Origin: Elusimicrobia bacterium RIFCSPLOWO2_01_FULL_54_10
GTDB lineage: Bacteria > Elusimicrobiota > Elusimicrobia > 2-02-FULL-39-32
Reading direction: 5' to 3'
DNA: 12,039 nucleotides
Assembly (NCBI GenBank): GCA_001799975.1
Contig: MGUQ01000010.1
Location: 1,435 to 13,473 of the forward strand
Made by a program: the position numbers and the translations under genes. The notes below the pieces were generated by a model. That model did not search any database. It saw only the letters and a program-made list of their open reading frames with translations, and was not told where the DNA came from. Positions 6,567 through 12,039 of this stretch are shown piece by piece. Position 1 is the first letter of the stretch, and the number at the start of each line of letters is the position of its first letter.

Positions 6567-8603
6567 ATGTCTAAAATAACCAAATATCTCCTGATCGCTT
6601 CCGGCATCTGCTTGCTTCTGTTGCTGGCAGGCGTTCTGACCGTCAAGAAGATGTTCCCGCCGGAAAAAATCCGGACGCTCATCACGGTGAAGGCATCTCA
6701 GTCCCTGTCCAGGGAAGTGCGGCTCGGGAAAATCCAGGCTGGGCTTTTCAAGGGCGTGCAGATCGATGATTTCGCAGTTTCCGAGCGGCCCACGTTCAAA
6801 GAGGGCACCTTCATCGAAGCCAAAGCTTTTGTGCTCAAATTCAACATCTGGGCCCTGCTGCGCAAGAAAGTGGTGATCGACCAGGTCCTCATTGATACAC
6901 CCAAAATTTCCGTCGTCCAATACGCCGACGGCAAAACATTCAATTTTTCCGATCTTCTCCAGGCCAAACCGGCTGAGAAGGCGGAAAAACCCAAAGCCGA
7001 GACTCCGGCTGAATCTGCGCCCATGTCCGTGACCGTCACGCGCGCGCAGATTGTGGGCGGCAGAGTCTCTTTTGTGGACATAAGCCCCCGCAAAATTCGT
7101 TTGACTCTGGACCCGGTGGATTTGACCGTGAAAGCTGCCGACATGACCAAGCCCATTTCTGTGGATCTGAAAGTGAAAGCGCAGGGCGCCCTGCAGGGAA
7201 AAGAGGTTCAAGCCGGGCTGGCCTTGAAATGCGTGCTGGAGCTTCTTGGGTCCAGGGTCAATATTGAATCCCTGGCCGTGGACCTGCCTGAATTGGATAT
7301 CAACGCCTCCGGTTCCGTCACAAATTTTCTGAATCCCGATCTGAATCCCGAAGTGAATCTTTCGCTCTCCATTGCAAATTTTAATTTTGAGTCCATTGGA
7401 CGCTGGACGGAAATTCCCAAGGGAATATCCTTCCCGCCGTCATCTTCTATCACGGCCACATTAAAGGGCGGCCTCAAATCCCTCAATTACGATCTCGTCC
7501 TGAAACTTCTCACGATGGAAGCCGCGGTTTCCGGAAACGCCAAGAACCTGACCGCTGAGTCTCCGACGGTCAAACTCACCGTCAAAACAAATTCTTTTGA
7601 CCTCGCAGGCTTTGCCGGCCTGGTAGAGGCGGCCAAACCTTACCAAGTCATGGGCAAGGCGTCGCTCGAAGCCAAAGCGGAAGGCAAAGTGAACGCCCTG
7701 GCCTATTCCGCAGCGCTCACGCTTGAGAACATCAGCGCAAAATATGATAAATATGCCATTGATAAAATCGGGGCAAGCGCGAAAATTTCCGCCAATCAGA
7801 TTGAGATCCCAAAATTGACCGGGCGCCTTGGAATGCAGGGCAAGGAAAGCTCGGATTTTGAGATCATATCGACCGTCAAGGACTTTTCCAATCCGGACAT
7901 CACTCTGGATGCCAATTTTAACACGCTGGACTTGGGCATGTTCGTCAGTGACGCCAAGAAAGGCGAACCCGCCAAACCCGCTTCCGCATTCCAGAGCGCA
8001 AAAACCGCGCCTTACAAGGGCCCTGTGATGAAATGCCGGGGAAGCGTGAAAATCGCAAAAGTCTTGTATCCCAAATTTGAAGGCCAGAATGCGCAGGCTG
8101 ACTGGAAGCTCACCGGCATCACTCCCGTTTTAGACAAGCTTGATGGAACCGCCAAATTTGAAATGAAGGACGGAAAAATCAAGAACATCCCCTTGCTCGC
8201 ATCGATCGCTCCCATCTTAAGGACAGACCCGTCCGCCCTGGCCTTCACGCGCATGGGCGGGACGATGAATTTTGCAAAGGGGACCGCCAAAACGGACGAT
8301 TTCAAAATCAATTCTCCCGCGGCCGACATCACGGCGCAGGGAACGGTCTATCTTCCCACCAGCATTCCGGACATGGTGCTCACAGCCAAGCTGCCGAAAG
8401 GTTCCCTGGGCGGGACTCTGGGTGAATTTTCTAACGACGCGGAAGGCCGCCCCACATTCGCCTTCAAGCTTAAGGGCAATTGGAAACCCGTTCTGGATAC
8501 CTCCAAAGCGGCTGAAAAGGCAAAGCAGGAAGTGCAGAAAAAGGCGACTGAAATCATTCAGAACGAGGGCAAAAAAATCCTGGAGGGGATTTTCAAGCGA
8601 TGA
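6567..8603 (+). CDS. AsmA-family envelope protein
   Basis: A 678-aa protein with a single N-terminal membrane anchor (about residues 7-26) and a large periplasmic part. The first 130 residues (for example VRLGKIQAGLFKGVQIDDFA at 51-70, then the 'holds for gene product' strands to 115) resemble the AsmA N-terminal domain. A Lys/Glu/Pro/Ala-rich linker sits at 132-152, then long repeated beta-strand-rich sequence. A typical AsmA C-terminal region (about 555-625) includes GTAKTDDFKINSPAADITAQ, and a Lys/Glu/Gln-rich helical tail follows (about 650-678). AsmA-like proteins, with TamB and YhdP, are thought to be bridge-like proteins moving phospholipid between the membranes of diderm bacteria; that role here is inferred from the family. 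It begins directly after the upstream stop (TAA then ATG) and overlaps the next gene by 4 bp (ATGA), so all three genes are probably cotranscribed. Confidence 0.88.
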   Translation: MSKITKYLLIASGICLLLLLAGVLTVKKMFPPEKIRTLITVKASQSLSREVRLGKIQAGLFKGVQIDDFAVSERPTFKEGTFIEAKAFVLKFNIWALLRKKVVIDQVLIDTPKISVVQYADGKTFNFSDLLQAKPAEKAEKPKAETPAESAPMSVTVTRAQIVGGRVSFVDISPRKIRLTLDPVDLTVKAADMTKPISVDLKVKAQGALQGKEVQAGLALKCVLELLGSRVNIESLAVDLPELDINASGSVTNFLNPDLNPEVNLSLSIANFNFESIGRWTEIPKGISFPPSSSITATLKGGLKSLNYDLVLKLLTMEAAVSGNAKNLTAESPTVKLTVKTNSFDLAGFAGLVEAAKPYQVMGKASLEAKAEGKVNALAYSAALTLENISAKYDKYAIDKIGASAKISANQIEIPKLTGRLGMQGKESSDFEIISTVKDFSNPDITLDANFNTLDLGMFVSDAKKGEPAKPASAFQSAKTAPYKGPVMKCRGSVKIAKVLYPKFEGQNAQADWKLTGITPVLDKLDGTAKFEMKDGKIKNIPLLASIAPILRTDPSALAFTRMGGTMNFAKGTAKTDDFKINSPAADITAQGTVYLPTSIPDMVLTAKLPKGSLGGTLGEFSNDAEGRPTFAFKLKGNWKPVLDTSKAAEKAKQEVQKKATEIIQNEGKKILEGIFKR

Positions 8604-10465
8604 TTGAAGATTTTCTGGCCAACTTCGGCAAAACCTTGAGCCGCGTCAATCTTTATTCCGTGAATCATCCGTTGGTCCAGGAATCCGTGAATAACTCCTA
8701 TGAAGGGCTTGCCGCCCTTCTTGAAAAGGAGCCCGAAGTCATCCTGGCCAGCTCCGAAGGCAAACTTCTGGTGAACGGCTCCGTTGCCGGAGGCGTGGCC
8801 TCGGTCCAGCAGGCGCTCATCCAGTTTTTTGAAAAAAATCAGCTGTACAGCGTCACTTTCAAACGGGGCTTGAGCGTGGATGAAATCTTCACCTTTTACA
8901 AGCTTTTCACGGGCAGAAAAGACGTCAAGGGGCCTGAGGATTTCGCCAGGTTTTTGTCTGAGGAGAAGGCCGTCCACATTGCGGTGAATGCCGCGTTTTT
9001 TTCAAAAGTCTCCGAAAAAGGAGAGGACGGCGAAGGCGCAGGGGCTGGCGCCGGCGGCGGCGCGGGCGCGGGACCAGGAAGCGGCGGAGGCGGCGGAAAG
9101 GGCAAAAGCGCCGCAGCATCGGCCAGGGAAAAAACTGCCGAACTGATGCAGAAGCTGGAAAACATGTCCCTGGATACCATGCTCTGGGAAATCATCCGCC
9201 TGGCCGTGCCGGACCCCGAAGACCAAAAAAAGATTTTTGACGTCATTTTCAAGCAGCTTCAAGGCGAGTTGGCCATGCAAGTGGAAAAAGCCACGCATGC
9301 GCTCAAGCAGGAAAAACAAAAAGTCGTCAACGAGCAGGAACGCACGGAATCCGTGATACAAACGATGGCCGAAGGCGTGGTGATGGTGGACAGCGAGGGC
9401 CGGATCGTGATGATGAATTCCGTGGCGGAAAATATCTATGGCCGCACCTTCACCGAAGTGAAGGGCCAGAAAATTGAGGACCTGCGGGGAGACAATGTGA
9501 TGCTGAGCATGGCTCAGGAAGTGGTGAGCCCCGGCGACCGGGCCATTTCAAGGGAGATCCGGGTGCAAAGCGCCCAGAACACCCGGACCACGCTCAAACA
9601 GAGCACCGCCATGATTGAAAACCCCGAAGGCAAAGTGGTGGGGATGGTTTCCATCTTGAACGACATCGCCAAGCAAAAAGAGCTTCAGGAGATGCAGGAC
9701 CAGTTCCTTCACAATGTCACCCACGAACTCCGCTCTCCCCTCACGGCCATGAAAGCCTCCCTGGCCACACTGGCCGGCGAACAGGATTTGAAAATGACCT
9801 CAGCGCACAGAAACCTGCTGGCCATTGCAAACCGCAACATCGACCGGCTCGCCCGCCTGGTGAACGACATTTTAGACTTCGCCAAGATCGCGGAAGGCAA
9901 GGTGACCGTCAACATCCGGCCTGTCGACACCCAATCTTTCATTCAGGATACCCTGTCGGGATTTCAGTCCTGGGCAAAAACCAAAAATATCACCCTGGAA
10001 TATGCCGCCAACGGCTCCGTGCCCCGCGTGATGGCGGACTATGACCGCATCACGCAAGTGCTGGTCAACCTGCTTTCCAACGCCATCAAGTTCACCCCTA
10101 CGGGCGGCAAGGTCACCGTTCGGACGCAAAAATCCCCCCTGACGGTTGAAATCTCCGTCACGGACACCGGCCCCGGCATTCCCAAGCTGGATCAGGAGAA
10201 GCTTTTTAAGAAATTTTTTCAATTGAAGCAGACGGAAAAGTCGGATGTTCCGGGCACGGGGCTGGGGCTCTACATCACAAAAAGAATCGTGGAGCTGCAT
10301 AAGGGCGAGATCGGATTCATCAGCGATGAAGGAAAAGGCACGACCTTTTGGTTTACTCTGCCGTTGGTGCCGGAATCCGCCAAAATGGAAGCCGCCGCTG
10401 CCTCGTCAGCTGCGCAGTCTGTGGCGAGAAAGAAAAGCTGGCTGTCAAAAATTTTCGGCAGCTGA
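8600..10465 (+). CDS. Soluble PAS-domain sensor histidine kinase with an uncharacterised N-terminal module
   Basis: A 621-aa kinase with no membrane segment. Residues 1-135 form an N-terminal module (NLYSVNHPLVQESVNN at 17-32, GKLLVNG at 54-60, then SVTFKRGLSVDEIFTFYKLF). It resembles a region I have seen ahead of varied output domains in other bacteria, function unknown. A Gly/Ala-rich linker follows (144-169), then a helical stretch and coiled coil (175-250), and a PAS domain (about 250-358; GVVMVDSEGRIVMMN). The HisKA domain has phospho-acceptor His375 in HNVTHELRSPLTAMKAS. The ATPase domain has the N box (Asn490, Asn494), G1 DTGPGIP (522-528), F box (534-540) and G2 GTGLGLY (552-558). The tail ends RKKSWLSKIFGS, basic and amphipathic. 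No response regulator is adjacent, so it is an orphan kinase. It overlaps the AsmA gene by ATGA; a GGAGGGG lies about 12 nt upstream of the start. tRNA-Ser(GGA) starts 4 nt after its stop. Confidence 0.94.
   Translation: MIEDFLANFGKTLSRVNLYSVNHPLVQESVNNSYEGLAALLEKEPEVILASSEGKLLVNGSVAGGVASVQQALIQFFEKNQLYSVTFKRGLSVDEIFTFYKLFTGRKDVKGPEDFARFLSEEKAVHIAVNAAFFSKVSEKGEDGEGAGAGAGGGAGAGPGSGGGGGKGKSAAASAREKTAELMQKLENMSLDTMLWEIIRLAVPDPEDQKKIFDVIFKQLQGELAMQVEKATHALKQEKQKVVNEQERTESVIQTMAEGVVMVDSEGRIVMMNSVAENIYGRTFTEVKGQKIEDLRGDNVMLSMAQEVVSPGDRAISREIRVQSAQNTRTTLKQSTAMIENPEGKVVGMVSILNDIAKQKELQEMQDQFLHNVTHELRSPLTAMKASLATLAGEQDLKMTSAHRNLLAIANRNIDRLARLVNDILDFAKIAEGKVTVNIRPVDTQSFIQDTLSGFQSWAKTKNITLEYAANGSVPRVMADYDRITQVLVNLLSNAIKFTPTGGKVTVRTQKSPLTVEISVTDTGPGIPKLDQEKLFKKFFQLKQTEKSDVPGTGLGLYITKRIVELHKGEIGFISDEGKGTTFWFTLPLVPESAKMEAAAASSAAQSVARKKSWLSKIFGS
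9029..9106 (+). repeat. Low-complexity GC-rich tract encoding a Gly/Ala linker
   Basis: About 75 bp of near-pure GGC/GCG/GGA codons encode a run of glycine and alanine (kinase residues 144-169) between the N-terminal module and the coiled coil. It is a flexible linker and a likely site of slippage or length variation among strains. Confidence 0.8.
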
Positions 10466-10469
10466 AATT

Positions 10470-10559
10470 GGAGGGGTGCGTGAGTGGCTTAAACGGCTCG
10501 CCTGGAAAGCGTGTGTCCTTTAACCGGGACCGAGAGTTCGAATCTCTCCCCCTCCGCCA
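10470..10559 (+). tRNA. tRNA-Ser(GGA), CCA encoded
   Basis: The acceptor stem GGAGGGG (10470-10476) pairs with CCCCTCC (10549-10555). Discriminator G is at 10556, and CCA is encoded at 10557-10559. The D stem is CGT/ACG. The anticodon loop CTGGAAA (10502-10508) has anticodon GGA (10504-10506), reading UCC and UCU. A long variable arm (GTCC/GGAC) and T arm GAGAG-TTCGAAT-CTCTC complete a type II serine tRNA. The anticodon stem CTCGC/GCGTG has a U-U mismatch (10498 with 10512). The gene begins 4 nt after the kinase stop codon with no clear promoter of its own, so it is probably cut from the operon transcript. Confidence 0.95.
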
Positions 10560-10586
10560 TCCATTTAATAAGCATCATCAGAATGC

Positions 10587-10641
10587 GGAGGGCGATGCCG
10601 CTACCCTAAATCTAAAAGCATTAGAAAGCGGCGCCCCCTCC
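10587..10641 (+). other. Structured intergenic element between tRNA-Ser and the RpoN-like gene
   Basis: The 93-nt gap after the tRNA folds on paper into a three-tier hairpin. GGAGGG (10587-10592) pairs with CCCTCC (10636-10641), GCCGCT (10597-10602) with AGCGGC (10627-10632), and TCTAA (10611-10615) with TTAGA (10621-10625) around an AAGCA loop. There is no U-tract after it, so it is not an obvious intrinsic terminator. Its outer stem repeats the GGAGGG/CCCTCC of the adjacent tRNA acceptor. It ends 11 nt before the GTG of the next gene. Function unknown; a 5' leader structure or tRNA trailer is possible. Confidence 0.45.
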
Positions 10642-10652
10642 AAATCCCTCTA

Positions 10653-11756
10653 GTGCCAGACCGACCGAACCTTCGTCTCACCAACCGCGTCCAGCTTACC
10701 ACCCGCATGGCCGTGCGGTTTTCAAATGTTCTGGAGATGTCGGAGGAAGATGTTACCCGCCTCTCCGCCATCCTGGAAAAAGATCCCCTGTTTCAAAAAC
10801 TTTTTCGCGCCCAATCCCCTGAGTTTAAGGTTTTCTCCCGCCAAAAATTCGCGGGCGCCCAGCTCTCCACGACTTTTTATGAGATCCCCGAGTCCAGCGC
10901 AGGGCCCGCTGCTTCCCCCGACGTTGAAAAACTGATTGAAAACCGCCAGAGCCTTGTGGAAGAGATCCGGCGTTTGGGTTCGGATAAATATGAAGCTTAT
11001 TTTTTAAACGGCGACGGCGAAAAAACTGCGGAACACGCGGCGGCGGAACTGGGAATAACTGTGGAACTCGCCCGCGACATTCAGAAACTCACGGATCAAG
11101 TCCTGATGAACCCGGATTATTTCGCGGCCAAGCTGTCCCATCCGGGCTCCCCGGACATCCAGGTGCGCTACAGCCGCCTGGCGCAATACACCGCCGGCCC
11201 GGACGGCAAACCCGAACTTGTTTTTCTCTCCCCCGGCCTGGCGCGCGGCACATATAAAATCGATTATGAGCGCTTAAAAAAGCTGAGGGACGGCGCCGCG
11301 CTGACCGAGGCGGAGCGCCGGAAGCTTCAGGAAACGGTGCGCACCCTGGAAATGATCAACTCCAGAAAAAATCTCATATTCAGAATCCTTACATTCCTTC
11401 CCAAATGGCAGGCCGGATTTTTCAGCTCACTGGATTGGACGGATTTGACGCCCTTTTCCCAGAAAAAAGCGGCCGGGGAGCTGAGCGTGACCCCCGCCGC
11501 CGTGTGCCGCGCCATTCAGGAACGCTCCGTGGTGGCCCCCAACGGCCAGGAAGCCCCGCTCACGGAATTTTTCCCCTCCGCCAAGGACATCCTTAAGAAA
11601 AAAATGACCGGGTTTGTGGCAGGCAGCAAGGACAAAACAGACCAGCAAATCCGCGACGCCATCGAACGCGATTTTGGAGTCAGGCTTTCGCGGCGCTCGG
11701 TGAATGTCTACAGGAATGAGATCTTAGGCAGGAAGAAAAGACTAATCTCCAAATGA
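10653..11756 (+). CDS. Divergent, shortened sigma-54 (RpoN)-like protein
   Basis: A 367-aa protein whose layout follows sigma-54, though it is about 100 residues shorter. Residues 11-51 (LTTRMAVRF at 15-23, VLEMSEEDV at 26-34, LEKDPLFQKL at 41-50) resemble region I (LTPQLQQAIKLLQMS...E.NPLLE), but the Gln cluster is gone. Residues 95-155 resemble part of the core-binding domain (FLNGDGEKTAEHAAAELGIT), with much of that domain missing. After PDIQVRYS (167-174), IDYERLKKL (203-211) and INSRKNLIFRIL (235-246) comes a C-terminal region like the sigma-54 DNA-binding domain. LTPFSQKKAAGELSVTPAAV (265-284) and APNGQEAPLTEFFPSA (295-310) match the HTH and LKYFFS blocks. SRRSVNVYRN (346-355) is a variant RpoN box keeping both arginines. 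The GTG start at 10653 lacks a Shine-Dalgarno; ATG 10707 would remove much of region I. It could be a true alternative sigma-54 or a DNA-binding derivative. Confidence 0.8.
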   Translation: MPDRPNLRLTNRVQLTTRMAVRFSNVLEMSEEDVTRLSAILEKDPLFQKLFRAQSPEFKVFSRQKFAGAQLSTTFYEIPESSAGPAASPDVEKLIENRQSLVEEIRRLGSDKYEAYFLNGDGEKTAEHAAAELGITVELARDIQKLTDQVLMNPDYFAAKLSHPGSPDIQVRYSRLAQYTAGPDGKPELVFLSPGLARGTYKIDYERLKKLRDGAALTEAERRKLQETVRTLEMINSRKNLIFRILTFLPKWQAGFFSSLDWTDLTPFSQKKAAGELSVTPAAVCRAIQERSVVAPNGQEAPLTEFFPSAKDILKKKMTGFVAGSKDKTDQQIRDAIERDFGVRLSRRSVNVYRNEILGRKKRLISK

Positions 11757-12039
11757 AATCCCAGTGGCCCGCGCCGCGCGCACTTCCTCACCCATAGGGT
11801 CCACCAACCTGGGTTTGCCCACCGCATCAGCAATAGGAACGCCTCTGATGCTAGTTCCCCGCAAAGACGCCATGCTCCCGAATTTCCCCTCCGCGATGAG
11901 TTCCACAGCTTTCACGCCGAACCGGGTGGCCAGCCAGCGGTCGTAAGCCGTGGGGATGCCGCCCCTCTGCAAATGGCCCAGCACGGTCACGCGGGTTTCA
12001 ATGCCGGTCTTCTCTTCAATGTCGCGGGCCACTTTGGCG
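11742..12039 (-). CDS. pfkA: 6-phosphofructokinase, C-terminal part (runs off right edge)
   Basis: Phosphofructokinase phosphorylates fructose 6-phosphate in glycolysis. Only the last 98 or so codons are present. LGHLQRGGIPTAYDRWLATR is the diagnostic C-terminal motif; its His and Arg bind the sugar phosphate (His249 and Arg252 in E. coli PfkA). EGKFGSMASLRGTSI and VPIADAVG continue the match, and the protein ends GISFGD before a TAG stop. Residues that separate ATP from pyrophosphate enzymes lie outside the window, so the phosphate donor cannot be called. The 3' end overlaps the end of the RpoN-like gene on the other strand by 15 bp, leaving no room for a terminator between them. Confidence 0.95.
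   Translation of the reverse strand, partial: AKVARDIEEKTGIETRVTVLGHLQRGGIPTAYDRWLATRFGVKAVELIAEGKFGSMASLRGTSIRGVPIADAVGKPRLVDPMGEEVRAARATGISFGD

Noticed and set aside
5919..7211. Open frame of 430 codons on the minus strand
   Set aside because: It lies fully antisense to the OmpA-like and AsmA genes, has no recognisable family pattern, and is explained by GC-rich codon bias of the real genes.
10548..10641. CCCCCTCC repeated at the tRNA-Ser(GGA) 3' end and 86 nt later, as a possible att duplication
   Set aside because: The repeat is only 8 bp of low complexity and there is no integrase or mobile cargo; the pairing explanation is better.
10348..10653. Plus-strand open frame crossing the kinase end, the tRNA and the gap
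   Set aside because: It reads out of frame through the kinase catalytic tail and through a complete tRNA gene; no protein evidence.
1..12039. CRISPR array, insertion sequence, prophage or toxin-antitoxin genes
   Set aside because: No regularly spaced repeats, transposase, integrase or small paired genes are visible on either strand.

Overview
This window (about 12 kb, GC-rich, densely packed) looks like chromosomal DNA of a diderm (Gram-negative-type) bacterium. The evidence is an AsmA-family envelope protein, a secreted OmpA-like protein and cell-wall genes. Poor Shine-Dalgarno signals, tandem diguanylate cyclases and a FlgD-Ig/OmpA architecture suggest an uncultured lineage in the Omnitrophota/Elusimicrobiota neighbourhood. 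That placement is a low-confidence impression, not something the sequence proves. No transposase, phage gene, insertion sequence or CRISPR array was found.

Layout. On the minus strand at the left are murB and the first 112 codons of ddl, overlapping by 4 bp (peptidoglycan precursor synthesis). A short divergent region of about 93 bp (1215-1307) separates murB from bioA and appears to hold two overlapping, oppositely directed promoters around an imperfect palindrome. On the plus strand, bioA overlaps a membrane GAF-GGDEF diguanylate cyclase. A second GAF-GGDEF protein of the same length (428 aa) follows, and a long hairpin covers the junction between the two. A tRNA-Ser(CGA) gene comes next, with a plausible promoter inside the end of the second cyclase. 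Three tightly spaced plus-strand genes follow: a secreted FlgD-Ig/OmpA-like protein, an AsmA-family protein and a soluble PAS histidine kinase. A tRNA-Ser(GGA) gene lies 4 nt after the kinase stop codon. A structured intergenic element of about 55 nt then precedes a strongly divergent, shortened sigma-54 (RpoN)-like protein. The window ends in the 3' part of a 6-phosphofructokinase gene on the minus strand, whose end overlaps the RpoN-like gene by 15 bp.

How the genes relate. The plus-strand genes are mainly envelope and signalling functions. The two cyclases should make c-di-GMP; one keeps the product-inhibition (I-site) motif and the other has lost its Arg. The OmpA-like/AsmA/kinase trio is probably one operon linking the outer envelope to an orphan kinase. 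The most unusual item is the RpoN-like protein: the arginines of the RpoN box are kept, but the Gln-rich region I and much of the core-binding region are altered or missing.
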